Of a stretch of 64,000 nucleotides of DNA, positions 1 through 13,358 are shown in pieces. The stretch's first letter is position 1. Every line of letters starts with the position of its first letter. Under the pieces are notes generated by a model that saw only the letters and a program-made list of their open reading frames with translations, did not search any database and had not been told where the DNA came from. The stretch comes from Lucifuga dentata (lineage: Eukaryota > Chordata > Actinopteri > Ophidiiformes > Bythitidae): contig VXCM01002146.1 in NCBI GenBank assembly GCA_014773175.1, forward strand, positions 62,516 to 126,515, given 5' to 3'. A program made the translations under genes and the position numbers.

Positions 1-2047
1 CTCTTAGACATGCCTCATCCTCCCTTTGTCCAGCAGCAGGGCAGTGGGAGACTAATTATTCATCCAACAAACTGAGGAAGGTTGCATACCAGCGGCTGCC
101 GTTCTGTCACGTCAACATGAATCTAAATGTTATCTTGTCAGTGTAAATGGAAAATAAAGGAAGATGGATGAACAGCATGGTGATGTCTGGTGTTTGCCTC
201 ATGCTTATAATTTAACTATTATGGTAATTTGAGTAACTGCAAAAGATTGAAATCACCCAGAAATGTTCATATTTTTGATGGAAATTGATATTTTTATTTA
301 CCAAGGTAGCATTAAATTGATTTAAATATTTAGCCAAAACATTAATAATGTTGCAAATGACTATTACTGCTGAAAATTACTGATTTATACCCACCATTAT
401 CTTAAAAGAAAAAGGGCAAACTAGATCTAAATAGGACAGGAAAAAAAGCAGAAGGCTCACATGCACAACTGCTTGACAGATTAAGTACATCAGAGTCTGT
501 AGTTTGAGAAAAAGATGACTTAAAGTTCCTAAGTTGGCTGCTTTCTTAAATAATACAAATATCAGTGTCATCAGCAACAGTGAAAAGATAACTCCAGGAT
601 GCTGGTGTAAATGTGACAGAGCTTTATTACTGAAATGCCTAGTCAAGTAGACAAAGAATACATATGCCATGTTGTCAAACAATATTTAAAGCTTCTTAAA
701 TTGAAATTGAAGCTGAGTATTTGGAACATGAGGGTGCTTGCGGTTCAGTGTGGGAGTGCCCTTTTTCTACTCTTGCAGCTGCAGAGGAGTTCCCCTGCTC
801 TCTGCACTGAGCACTACTTTATGTATCCTTAAATAAATTTACTATCCCTATGTGGACAAACCACTTAAAGCTCAGCCTCTCAGCTTGATAAATGGATAGC
901 TTCCCTTACAGGACAGGGGTGGGGGTTGCATGCAAGAGTGCATACAATAAAACAAAAATACAGTGTGCAGAGAGGAAAAAAAAAATACGTTGTCTGCCTG
1001 TCTGAATGTGGAGATCCTACATTTGCAAATGTTTGCTTATCTGTCAGGACAGATTACTTCTGGTGTGATTCTTATTTCCACTGAATCTGCAAGGCCAAGG
1101 CAGCATCACACTCCAAACCATTACAGGAAAGAAACCGTTTTGTGTCCTGCCCTACATGGAGAAAGCTGAAGCACCAGTTGGCAGTTGTCACTTGTAACTC
1201 TGCTGAGACCACAGAGTGCTCGCCATCTGAGAATGTGGGATTCTGACATTGCCATATTTGCTCTACACTTTCCAGCACTCTGGCAACCCTAAGCAAACCA
1301 TCTAATATAAATGTGGGAAGAGACTGACATTTCACTTTTTCCTTGGTTATCCACCACCTCTCTCTTTGCTCCCTCTCTCTGTCATTAACTGTTTAGATGG
1401 ATCATTTCCGTTCTGCTATGTTAACATAACCATCATCCATCCTCACGTACCATCGCTAAAGATGATGCACCAGTCTAAAGAATTTTCCACATCATTAACT
1501 GGAAAAATGTACAATATCAACCTGTGAAGTCCATTTCAAAAGGTCAGTGTCTAACTCAATGTATGTCCAAGGCTCATTGACTTTGACAGCGCTCTATAGG
1601 AGCAGAGTACAGTTCACTTCAGTTGTCATAAACCTGTCATCTGTCCCTTAACTTGACTGTGCCATACTGAACAGAACAACCAGAAATAGAAACAATATGT
1701 GCTCTTGGTTTAGACCCAGTAAATGACCTTAGTCATAAAAATCAGCTAAGCTTTTCAACTCCTTCTACTAATGAGCCTCATAGCTAAAACCAGAAGATTG
1801 CACTGCTGAGAGTCAAAGCAGGAATAACTGATTGATTAGCAAACATGGCGCTTCTGGAAATCCAATTATTCTACATGTCATAATTTGCAGTGATTCTCAA
1901 TGGAAAATGGGCAAAATATGTTACATTTTCTGAAAAAAGAAACAATTACATCCTGGTGACTCAGTTTGCTAAATTACTATGAAGCGTTTGTTGCATGTTG
2001 TGTCATTTGTATTGATGGGCAGTGTGTGCTATTGTATTGTATCATAC
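1..2047. other. pdlim4 intron 2 sequence (no exon recognised)
   Basis: On the minus strand this lies downstream of pdlim4 coding exon 2. I see no LIM domain, no coding exon with family resemblance and no clear mobile element. It is taken as intron. Confidence 0.6.
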
Positions 2048-2199
2048 CTGTTGATGCTGAGTGTGAGATGCTGAGTGCAGGTTTTGATCTTGTTCTGAGC
2101 CTCCATGTGTGTCATGGTCTCTGTGCTGTCCCCATTGATAGTCAGAATGATGTCACCGGGACACAAGTCACCCTGGGCTGCTTTGCTGCCTGGTGTTAC
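2048..2199 (-). CDS. pdlim4: pdlim4 coding exon 2
   Basis: The exon is 152 nt, with acceptor CAG at 2202-2200 and donor GTATGA from 2047. It continues phase 0 from exon 1 and ends with two bases of an arginine codon. It encodes [16 protein letters not shown] through LTLSINR, the rest of the PDZ domain including the helix with [11 protein letters not shown]. Confidence 0.9.
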
Positions 2200-4926
2200 C
2201 TGATTGTAACATTGACCAAGCACGCACAAAGAAAGAAAGGAGGAAAGGAAGAAAGAATAATATTAGTGTGGGTGTGTCAACATTAAGGCCAACATCAACA
2301 ATAGCTGCTGCCTCTTGATGGATGTAATATTGCCCTGGGCAGAATTCTTGGTTTACAGTTTCAAAAGCGAGCAGCAATGGCACTACAAAAGTGAGAGACC
2401 TACCACATGGAGGTTGCAAACTGTTTGCAAAGTTTTTTTTAAGGTATTTTGAAATTTAATATAAAACTAATGATGTGCAATTTTCTGATCTTTCAGCAAA
2501 TGGGAATTCAGAACTGCATCAGACTAAAGTCTTCATTTCAGGGCCTGCATCTTAGAACAGAGATTGCATGTGAAGCCTGACATTCGTCTGTGTATAATGC
2601 TAACTTTGACTGACTTGATCCAAGTTACTCTAAGTTTAAACAGATCATCTTTCTCTGCTTAGACACTAAGCAGGTTTTTCTCTGAAATCCTTCATTCCAG
2701 GTACACGTTGGTCTCAGGACATTTGAGCCAGACAGGGTGGTAGATGGTAATGGGGGTGGTGGTCGTGTGGGGTGTCCCTGTGGGTATGTTTCACCTTCAC
2801 AGACACGCTGGGTAGCATATGATAACAATTTTATGTAATTACATTCGCACTCACACATGTCCCTGCTATTTCCAGGCATGTTGCACTGCTCATATGGTTT
2901 TGGTGGGAGTAAATGAAAATACCAAATCAAATTCAAGGCACTTGCAGTATCTGCAGAAGGAGCTAGCCATCAGAGTTAAACAGCCACTGTCATATGGCAG
3001 CAAGCTGCAGTGGAAAATACTTTCTATTAGCAATGAAACAAAAATGTAGTGAAATGTGAACAAATGTCACCATGTCTCCAGTTTTGTTTTGTTTTGTTTT
3101 TTGTGATCTATCTGCTGCAAGCTATGACATGCATGACTGGCTTGACTTGATTTTTCCAACCATTAAATGTGAGGAGATTTTCTGTTGCTGGATGCAATGA
3201 CTTACAGTCACACTCTTTTTTGAAACATTTGAGACAATAATCTGTGACATTTTTATGTGGGCTAAATATATGTCTGATTTACTTCTTAGACTGAAAAAGC
3301 ACAATCGTGACACAAATTCTAGCCTTTTAATGAATGCTTTTATATCTGTTCTGAACACATGGTCTTGAGTGAGGTCTTTTTTTTTGGAAAAATGCCCAAT
3401 GCACAGGAAGTGATGTGTTTTATGTTTCTAATAGAAAGAACAGCATCTTATTATAAGAACCAAATAAATATATGAGGAGTACATTTACATGAACACGTTA
3501 CTCCAATTTTTGTCTGTACTGTGACTGAAGCTAGTACAACGTATATACTGAATGAATGGAATTAGGATTCTGTCATTCGCGTAATTTACATGATGCTCCA
3601 CCAGTTGAGGAAATACATGCAGAGAATGCTTTACACTACAATGAATCATTCACATGCTTAAGTAAAATGCTTTACAGTTGCACAACTAGATTGCAGTAAG
3701 ATAAGATTAATTTATGCTGATTTCAATCTAATTACAGTTTTTACATGACATTTGAAAAAAAAATTGAATTTTTAATGTGCATGTAAATGTACTGATTACC
3801 ACTGATCCTGAACAAATGAACAAAAGCGTGCCACCTACATAAATTCTAACTTAATCAACAGAAAATGTGAAATAAGAAGCATCAAAGTCCTCTTCAAAGT
3901 CAAAGTGTCAAAGTATCTCATTAAGCAATAAATAGCACTGCAAAACCTCCACAAAAGGAAATATTGCAGGTTACAGTTTAGTCACCATATTACATATGTA
4001 GTAACTAACAATTTTTGCACAGAGACAAATAGTAACTATGCAGAACATAGCTGTCCAACACTTTGGGACATGTCTGGCAAAAAGCTAAAATTACTACCTG
4101 TAAATACAGAGGGAGAAAATTTGGAGTGATGTAGCTGAAAATAAAGCCCTTGTATGTTAAGTGTTGGTGATTATTCTTCATCCTGTCATCCAAATCTTTA
4201 TGTGGAAAACTCTCTGAGCTCATTTAACTCCATACCAAATCACAGCCTGACCCCACAACATCTACTATTGCCTTTTACCTTGACAGCTGCCTACAACTCA
4301 CATTGAGATGTGTTTTGTTTGGAACAGCGAGCTGTAGTACAAAACTGTGCTGAAATAACACTTAGTGCACTTATTGTAATAGATACACAAAATAACTAGC
4401 TATCATCTCATGGAAAAACAGCCTGTAGGCATGATGTAAAACTTATGATGGTTGAAATGACTTGTCCAAAATAAACTAAAACTAAAGTTGTATTTATTCT
4501 GCAGTTAAAATCTAAACCGTCCAAGCCAAATTAAGATGTAACAAGCTAAAAGTTGATTCATTCTAGAATACTGAACACAACCCTAAGAGGAAGGAGGCTC
4601 ACTGACTAGGCAGAGCGTTTTAAGAGCAAAGGCATACGAGTTCACGCTCAATAAAGCACTAATAGCTGAGTCGTATGGTTCAGATGTGGAATTCCTAATT
4701 TACAGCCTTTGTCTCCGACTCAGTTCTGGTAAGCAAAGAGGTCAGAGGCCTTGTGGGAAGTGTTTATATGTGTGTCAGACTCAGTTAACCTCCCAATTTT
4801 ATTTACAGAAAAGTCTTTACCAACCTTGTGAGGCTGAAAGAAATTTGACATAAATGCAAAATACATAACACAGCAAACAGAATGTGAGGATAGAGCCATT
4901 TAATGGGGCGAAGGAATATGTACATT

Positions 4927-4973
<47 letters not shown>

Positions 4974-4983
4974 NNNNNNNNNN

Positions 4984-5048
<65 letters not shown>

Positions 5049-8000
5049 GAGGTTGTCACTTGAGGTCAAACATTCCTGTCAGTAAGGAGGGTGTAGAGTT
5101 ACATGGTTTTGACGCAATTATAATCTGCTATATTTACATTGCAGATGTAGTGTGATGTAATGATTTAAAAGTAAACTGTTTATAATTTTCTAATTAGGTT
5201 TTTTTTTTTAAGACCATCAGTTTCCAGTAGGAGGAAAACAAACTCATTATATTTTCTATTCATTCAACACTATCCAATTATCTATCCAAAAATAATGTAT
5301 TACTTAACATTAATCAGTGACAGGAAGTATCTAAATGGACATATGACCCTATGAAAGGGTTGCTGATAACATCACAGCCTAAGAGGTGCCCTTCTTTTTG
5401 TCATCCTCACACTGAAGGCATCAGACGTGGTCACACTTTAACTGCATAAGCAGCTGCCATTGATTTGAAGTGACAGCGATGGAGCAGCAAGTGATTGCAC
5501 TGGTGGGACAATCTAAGCAGCAGCAGGGTTTCCATAACAGGGCTTGCTCCATGAACAGTAACATAGTTAATCACTAACAGCTAGAGTGGTTAATAAATGA
5601 CAGTCTAATGTCACAGTCTCCATGTGAGACACTGAGGTCTGATGCATGAGGTGGGTTCACTGTGGCATTTGTGTGTGTTTGAGGGGGAGAAACGGAGAAG
5701 CAACACAAAAAGAAAAGATTCTGTCAGATTCTGTCAGTCTGTCAGTATCTAAAGCTGATATTAAGGCTGCTCTTCTTAGATCCCCAGGAAGTGACTTTCA
5801 TCCATCAGTGATATGCTAAGCATTCCACTGACTTTCTGCTGGGTGGGAGCATTCAGTCTCAGCAACAGAAAATAATGTGACAGACACCTTTTTTTGTTTG
5901 TTGGATTTGTGATAGGTTATGACCTTGATGACACTTCGGAAGGCCATTGTATTGCCCGTTACTGTGTGTGTGTGTGATTATCACATTGAGACAAAGAGAC
6001 TGAATTTGCCAAGAGTAATAAGCAGCAGTGCAGCTGCTTGATTGAATATACAAGGTTTGACTTTAATGAGAACACCAGAACATGAGAGAACTATCTGAAT
6101 TTAATTGCAGTGTGTAATGTATTTGAGTATGTCTAGACTGAGCGTGATATTAGTCATCAATGAGTTCAGAATGTTCACGATTGGCACAGCCTGACTGTTT
6201 TGTGCATGTGGGATCAGGTTCCTATGCATCACTCTCACCGTGTGATGCTTCAGGACTTTGTGCACGATCATAGGAGCATCAAAAGAACATTTTAGCTGCT
6301 TAGTCCTTGCTGCAAACATGTACAGAAACATGTTTGTGGTGGTAAAACTTGATTGTTGGCTTCATAGTGCAGCATGAAATTCTGAAAAACTGCAGTTATT
6401 AAGCGTTATAGTGCTATTTTTTCAGAGGTTTAAAAGAGACAATAAATTGGATTTCTTTTCCTCCTGAAACCCCTGTAAAACCAATGGAGAAGTCAATTTC
6501 ATATAACCAATAAGTTAGCAGGAAATTCTCACCAATAAGCCATGGACCTGTATTGTTCATCTGCCCTTCTGTTTTAAGAAACCCAACTACTACTCCACAG
6601 CTTCACTGATAACAGAAATTTCTTTCAGAGTACCATCTGTTTCTTTTTTTCTCTATTTGTTTTATGGATGCAGCTCGCAGCATCTATAATTCTAGCCTGG
6701 AGTAAAAAAAGCTGCCTCACAGCAGTCTAAGCTGATGATTATAACCAGCATAGTCAAAGAAACTACCCATGTGGCTTGAGATCACATGTCCTTCCTTTGG
6801 TATGTGGTACCAAGGACACTGAGTTCATGTGTAACTGCTTATGCAATCCTGTGAATCTAATGCCCTTGTATTATCACTATAACAAACATGGCTTGCATAG
6901 TATAAAAGATAAAAGTTTTATTCCATTATTTACACATATATGTATTTTTTGATAGAAGAAAGGTAAAATTTAAAAGGCAAAGCTCTGGATTGGAAACAGT
7001 GTAAAGTAATGGACGTACACTGTAGGTAAAGAATAATAATAATAAAAAAAACAGTTGAATATGAACAGGAGAATGTGGGGAAAATGGAAATCAGACAAAT
7101 TTACAGGGCTCACACCTTAACCCTGTTGTAGTTTCCCATGACTTTCTCTGAGCATTTCCATGACCTCAAAATGTTGTTCCTTCCTAGTTTGTCACAGTTG
7201 TTTTTCAGCTGAGAAAAGGACTACATGGGTAAACAGAATGTTTTCCAATACGGTCAAGCCTTTGGTGGAGAAAAACAGCTGCAATGTCTGCTGAGATAAC
7301 AATGTTAAATGAGTGTAAAATGCTATGACTTGATATTTCTGGAGCTCAATCAAGGCTGAACTTTGGCCCCATTCAGATGGAAGCAAAAACAACAAAATCA
7401 GTCAGATAATGACAGCTGATGTTCTATGTTCATTAACCTACAAATAGTACAAGACGCCTACAAGTTTTGTCAAGTTAATGATTTTTGGGGTTAAGTTAGT
7501 AACTTAACATTCTTACACATTAACAATTTTGTTTCATATCAACGAGTCATCTGTTAGAAGTCACCAGTACATTAGAAAGTCTTGGTTGTTTAACCTATAT
7601 GGGTCTCATTTGTGATGTCTAGACTCTGCAAAGAACATTCTTGGATCATTAAAATAGGCCACACAGCAGGATGAACAACATGATGGTGTCAAAAAGGGAA
7701 GCTGCACGGTGATTCTGTGCACTACAGGGTCATTATTTACCCGACACTGGGTTGTGAATTCCTGTCTACAGGAGGACTGTTTGCCAGTTGGCAGGGGTGA
7801 CAAGCATCCTGCGTCACCTTCTGCCTGGATGATGGGTTGACATCGATTTACCAGGGGCTTATACCACAGCTGCCATATTCAACACATTCTCTATAAATGC
7901 TTCTGCAGTTACATCAGAGATTTGACCCTTCTTTCTGTTTCTATGCCGCTCTTTTGTGTCATACTCACACACTTACAGCCATTTAACTATCAGGACAAAG

Positions 8001-11000
8001 GTTTCAATGGTTGAGTGGTGGATATGTCATTAATCAAGTCCTAATGGACTAGCAGGTAACTAATGAGCTTTTCATTGGGATATTATCACCTTAAGCAAAG
8101 AGTGAGCTGATGCTATCAGAACTCACCCTTTGAGATTTACAACTTTCACAGTCTTAAAATGAAGGTGATTTATGTCAAGCACTCCTGAATGTGTTAAAAG
8201 GTGCAGGAAGAGAGGAGGTTATGTCTATAATGCAGAGTAGTGTACTCTCCTGCAATGAAATGCTGATAATAAAAGAAGACACACAACTACACTGTAGTTT
8301 TCTCTTCTCTTCAAACTATGCACGCCTGCTCCCTCCCTCCAATATGATTCTTCTGGCTAATACAGGGCTTACATGATATTTGCAGAGGAGCTGAAGTGAT
8401 AAAGTACAATTGGGAATAATATGGGAGTTCACCCGCCTGTCCCATAAGAGACATTTTAGATACTGTAAGACATAAACTATCTCTCTCTCTGTCTCACACT
8501 CTTCCTCAAAGTGCTGTATCTCTCTCTGTTACCATTCAAGACTTTATAGTTTCTGTCTGGAGTTTACACTCCACATAAAAAAAAAAAATGCAACAAGAAT
8601 GTGATGAACAGAGAGAAAAGAGGATATTGTATCACCTGCAATGAATAATATCATGCTTCAACCACAAAATGCAACCAGATCCCATGAGATGAGGCTTAAG
8701 ATGAAATTCCTTTCCTACTATCTCTGGTTTTCATCACTTGCCCTTGAATTTAATATTGATTTATATATTCAATTTAATAACCAGAGTCATTGGGATAATG
8801 CCATAATCCAGTTCTGCCAATAAACAATACATTCTCTGTCGGGTGGTATTTTAGAACACGTGACATCAACCTGAATAACGTCAACATGTGACATAAAATT
8901 ATTCTGCAAATCTTCAGGAGGCAAGCTAATGCAAGAGTGCCAACAGACTAACTGTCTGTGTTTATGCTTTTGACATTAGTTTGCTATGTTTCCTTGTATA
9001 TCACCAGCTGCTTCCTTCTCTCATTTTGAGACCTTCATTTTCCTTATTTATTCCTGCAAGCGCCATTCCATGTGAATGCTGGTTTTTATGACCTGTGATA
9101 TGTAACTGACTTGTGTAACCTGTAATTCATTTCACTAATGTATGCCCACGGCATCACTGCTAAGTTACACAGTGTACTAAGTTACATTATGTACACCATT
9201 CTTACACCATTCTTCTCCTGTGTAAGTATTATTTTTATATCAGCAGTCATTCATGTATCCACACAGTGAATTGGTAAAACAGAAAAATTATGAAGGCAGT
9301 TATAATGCAAATGCAATACCCACAGTGTGCAAATTTTTATAGCAGTTATGCAGACAGTTACGCATTATACAACTCGAGACCTCTTAAAGCTCGAGGCTAA
9401 AAACTAGGCAAGTTTTTGACATTAAAATCAGTATTGTGTGTGAGCTGCAATAGGCTGTAGCTATATGCTGTTTACCAACATCACATTCTGCTGCTTGGCA
9501 TGGTCTCTGATGGGAAATCTACTCTATGCACAGAAAGAGACAAATTGAAAATGTAACAGCATTTCTGTCACTTACTGTGAGGTACAAAAAAGTGGAGTTA
9601 ACTGATGACATGTCAGATGATTTCTGTATTTCAAAAGTCAAAGGGTCACACAAGTAAACACTGACCAAATCCACATTCCTCCAGCACATACTTCATCATT
9701 GCATCATGGGGTCTCTTAGGAATATAGCGACCGGTTTAAAAACAGAGAGTACTTCAGGTGGCCTAGGGGTTTCCTCTCTATTCTTAAAGTTGTTAATCTT
9801 TAGCTATAAATCTAAAAATTACACCTCTGGTTTACTGCTCATGCTAGGGCCCTTTAGTTATAGGGTCGGTTTGAGGATGGTAATGCAGCTGAGCACAACA
9901 CCTGGAATCCCTCAGCAGCACCAATGAGCTCTGATGAAAAACAAATGTCAGCGCCACCCTCCCCTCTGCAGCCCTGCTGCAGGACCGCTGTTTACTCTGG
10001 CCAGATGAACTCTTGGCTACTGCCAGATCCACTGCCAGCAGGCTGACTCTTGACCCATATTCAGAGGGTCACAAAAGGTCATAACGCTATGTAAAGACCA
10101 CAACTATACTTCTATGAATATGAACAGTACAATAATCAACAATAATCCTAATCAAATTGTCCTTACCAATAGCTAAATGAGCCTGTTTAATCAAAGCCTA
10201 CACCAACAGTAGCAACTGATTTCATTCAACTTATTAAATGCTCTTGAAATATTTTCTATATTGTTTTTCTTTTGGTCTATTGACAGTTTTGACAATATAT
10301 AATTAATGATCAGCCATGTTGAATGACACTGAATGGCAGGAGCAACTTTATCTGCAAGGTTAGGGCACCATCTGGCAGCTTTTACAGTAGAGTTTCTTCT
10401 ATTCAGACACTTGGATTATAATAATTTCTGTTTTAGAGAACAGCCTTTAGACACCTCTTATTTAGCAGATTGATTAATTGGGAAATAAATTTTTAAAAAA
10501 GACTATAATTTTGATGTCCAGTCAAACATTCCTATGTAAAAGCATGACACTACTGTAATAATAAAACTTCGAAAGAATATATAGTTATGATGATTTAGGA
10601 TACTTAAATGTGGAAGTCAAGCTCCAGAACCATTATATAGATGCAAAATACGAATATTATAGATAGTCATTTTTAGTTTAATCAACTGTTGCGCACCAGC
10701 CATTGAATTCCAGCTTTCACCGCCCTCCTTGCGCACTATAACCAAGTCTAATAATGCCGCGGAAAGGAGAAAATCGTAAATAAGAGTGTAATACTTATAA
10801 CTATCGAGGCTTCGTTTATGAAAAAGACTCATCTTGCCAAGCTGAGGTGGCGAATCTGCCGGAGAGTCTTTCGCGCACAGCCGAATGAATGGATCCGCAA
10901 AGCCAAGCACCAGACAACAAACTTACTTACCCTTGAGACAGTTAATGGTGTGCTGAAATCCCGTCCCCCCACCAGCCGAAAACCCCAAGGTGAAGGTCCC

Positions 11001-11023
11001 TTTAGTGTCACAGTCTGAGGCAT
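2048..11023 (-). CDS. pdlim4: PDZ and LIM domain protein 4, 5' part (PDZ domain), partial gene
   Basis: Two coding exons are visible: complement(10931..11023) and complement(2048..2199). Together they encode about 81 residues starting [20 protein letters not shown], which is a PDZ domain of the ALP/Enigma type. The carboxylate-binding loop PWGFRL sits at about residues 12-17, and the second exon gives PGSKAA, LCPGDII and [11 protein letters not shown]. These match PDLIM4 (RIL) better than PDLIM1 or PDLIM3 from memory, and the divergent position next to p4ha2 agrees with the human PDLIM4-P4HA2 pair. PDLIM4 binds alpha-actinin through its PDZ domain and acts as an actin-cytoskeleton adaptor. 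The linker and single C-terminal LIM domain should lie left of position 1; no LIM cysteine/histidine pattern was found in 1-2047. The exon boundaries have good GT-AG signals and the phases are consistent. Confidence 0.88.
2200..10930 (-). other. pdlim4: pdlim4 intron 1 (8.7 kb)
   Basis: A large first intron separates the two PDZ exons. It contains the long T tract plus 10-N gap and CT microsatellite at 4930-5044 and is otherwise A/T-rich unique-looking sequence. No further coding exon or RNA gene was recognised on either strand. A large first intron often carries enhancers, but none can be named from sequence alone. Confidence 0.75.
4930..5044. repeat. T homopolymer, 10-N gap and (TC)n microsatellite
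   Basis: A run of about 44 T is followed by ten Ns (4974-4983) and about 60 bp of CT dinucleotides. The gap was probably caused by the low-complexity sequence. Reading frames through it are artefacts. Confidence 0.95.
10931..11023 (-). CDS. pdlim4: pdlim4 coding exon 1
   Basis: This exon holds 31 codons from the ATG at 11023 down to an arginine codon, followed by the donor GTAAGT (10930-10925). It ends in phase 0. The context of the start, GCCAAAAATGCC, is acceptable and an upstream 5'UTR is present in the same exon. It encodes the first beta strand and binding loop of the PDZ domain, with [15 protein letters not shown] as the family signature. Confidence 0.92.
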
Positions 11024-11300
11024 TTTTGGCAGAGTCAGACAGATGACAGACGGATGACGGACAGATAAACGGGGAAATGTCCACGGCTCCTCTGCTTGCT
11101 CTTCGGGAAAATCGGCAGCGTGAAATAGCCAGGCTCCTGTGCCTTGCTGCTAGGCAACGTTGTCTCGGCTGTGAAAACTTTCCTCCCCTTCTGATTGAAG
11201 TTTAAATAATGAAGCCGCCTGTGACGTGGGATGACGGGATGTCCTGCCCTCAGACAGGACGGGAGGGGGCGGGGCTGTGGGCTGATGTGGGAGAAAACAG
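11024..11300 (-). promoter_or_regulatory. pdlim4: pdlim4 5'UTR and proximal promoter candidate
   Basis: Directly upstream of the pdlim4 start codon, this stretch is richer in G+C and CpG than its surroundings. It contains a GC box (GGGGGCGGGGC, 11265-11275) and a CRE-like TGACGT (11222-11227). No convincing TATA box at a fixed distance was seen, so the start site cannot be placed. The assignment rests on position and composition. Confidence 0.55.
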
Positions 11301-11332
11301 AGGGAATCCGCAGCAATCAGCGTATTGTTGTC

Positions 11333-11334
11333 TG

Positions 11335-11377
<43 letters not shown>
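11333..11377. repeat. (TCTA)n microsatellite
   Basis: About eleven tetranucleotide units, just upstream of the pdlim4 promoter region. Confidence 0.95.
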
Positions 11378-11569
11378 GTCATCTAGTCTGTTCGTCTCTT
11401 CTAAATCTTTCTCTACACTTATCTGAATTTATCTCTGCACTGTAGCACTTCTTTTTGTTTTTTAAACTTTCAATTTCATTATTTTTAATTATCTTTTTAC
11501 CTTTTTTTTAACTGTTTGCTTTATTGATTCTTTTTTTAAAATTTCTTCTGCTTTTTCTTAGTGTTCTGT

Positions 11570-11650
11570 CGTTTTATATCTAAAGCACTTTGAATTGCCT
11601 TTGTGTCTGAATGGTGCTACAAATAAACTTGCCTTACTTTGCCTTGCCTA
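11570..11650 (+). mobile_element. L2-like LINE 3'-terminal remnant
   Basis: The sequence AAAGCACTTTGAATTGCC, followed by a 'gtgctacaaataaa' block and a short CTTGCC-type repeated tail, is the typical 3' end of fish L2-clade LINEs. Only the last ~80 bp remain. Confidence 0.65.
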
Positions 11651-13223
11651 TCTAATCTTTTCCCTCTTGCCCTGCCATCTGTACATAACACTATGTTCAC
11701 CAACAATTAAATATGGGGCCAAATAGGCACTGACTCAAGTGGGCTCATTTTGGTGGATCATCAAAGTGGGCTCATCAAAAATACTCAGGGCTAGTTCATA
11801 AGTAATTTGGATGCCTCGCTGGCAAAAAAGATTTCTCCCATTTGTCAGTGGATATCCTAGTATCCTGTCTGCCCCACTTTTTGCTACTTTCATTTCCCCA
11901 GCCAATTACTCAATGAGTCACTGAGCTGGAGTATGATTTTTCTACTGAGGGGGATGACCTCATAGACATTCCTGGCTAACCTGGCATTTCAGACAACTGC
12001 AGGCATGTGCAGCTCTGCCTGAATTTCTGAGTCAATTTGAGTTAGAGAGTTGCTGTGGAAATATGGCACTGATGTGGATGTTAATGTCAGGTATCACCTT
12101 GAGTGCATCATCAATGATAATGTTGTCTTGCTGAAACAGCTCTATAGTGAGATGATGTGATGAAAGGAGTTAGTTGAGAAAGTCGTTGATGAGTTGGTTC
12201 AGACTGGTGCAAGCAAGAAAAAAAGGCAGACATAAGACAGAAAAGTAGTCAGATGATATCTCTTCGGTGTCCTTATGGATTTGCTCTGATAAAGCTCTCA
12301 GAATTGTGCTTTCACAAGCACAATTTTACTGATTCGAGCATGTGCTGACATTGGAGTTCCGCTCAGCAGTCAAAATAAGATTTGGGCATTCATTGCAAAA
12401 TTTGTCGACGTTAAAATGCATCCAAAATGTACTTCCCAATCTCCATTGCATGTGTTGGATGGATGGAAAATAAAGTGTTTTGCAAACTCTTTTCCCATCA
12501 TAAAACCATCATTAACTTCTTGCCTCAAAATACCAATAAACCTCATGATTATCTGTTACATTCTTCCAAGCAAAATTCTGTGGAACAAAAAAAAAAAAAA
12601 AAAAAATTGTCATCTATCCAGTATATTGCTATGTAACCAAAGCCAGTAAATAGAAAATCATGTTTCAACAGGTGTTACCAAGCTACATATACAAACAGTT
12701 CCTTAAAAAGTCATCTTACCAGTGACACATCAAAGAATGACTATCCATGTAACAAGCTGAGATGAGAGCAATGTGGTCTGCATGGAGATTTATTGAACAT
12801 ATGAACGGACTGACATTTTGGCCATGCATCTTCTTCAAAGCTTCTTCTCAATAAATCTGTGTCAGACTACAGAAAACTCCCATCTCTCTGTTCTTCTTCC
12901 CTGGATAGTCATCATTTGAAATAGCCTCAGTTGTTTCTATTAAGAAGTCCTTTTAAACCTCTACAAATCTATTTGCGCTGTAATTTTGCCTCAGTTTTAC
13001 TGAGCCAACAAGAATCAGAGGGGAAGCAGGTAAGACAGGCAGTGTCGTAATCATGAGCTGTCTGCCCCTGTCTGGATTATCTGCACTGTCTGGGAGAATG
13101 ATGTCATAAGCTGTTGCACAAACTTTGTACTTCAGCTTTGGTAGCAAATAGCATCAAATAATTATTACTGAAAAAGCTAAGTAAACTTAATAATCCTAAA
13201 TAAGGATATACTGACAGAAATGT

Positions 13224-13358
13224 ATTAATAAAATATCATGGATTTTTGATGGGTTTTTTTTTTGTTTTATTTTGTTTTGTTTTTTATGGANATTAATAAA
13301 ATATCATGGATTTTTGATGGGTTTTTTTTTTGTTTTATTTTGTTTTGTTTTTTATGGA
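13224..13358. repeat. 67-bp direct repeat around a single N (assembly artefact)
   Basis: Bases 13224-13290 and 13292-13358 are the same 67-bp sequence separated by one N. Read as an unmerged contig overlap, not a genomic duplication. Confidence 0.85.

Noticed and set aside
1..2047. Search for pdlim4 LIM-domain exons
   Set aside because: No CxxC...HxxC pattern on the minus strand; the remaining exons must be outside the window.
4803..5085. Arg-Glu and Ser-Leu repeat open frames on both strands
   Set aside because: They are translations of the T tract, N gap and CT microsatellite; no protein.
12302..12325. AATTGTGCTT-TCAC-AAGCACAATT hairpin
   Set aside because: 10-bp arms in A/T-rich DNA are expected by chance in 64 kb and there is no context to support a role.
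12770..12850. 'ggccatgcatcttcttcaaagc' block as a Penelope-type element
   Set aside because: It loosely resembles a motif found in several retroelements, but the match is short and no ribozyme or reverse-transcriptase sequence is nearby.
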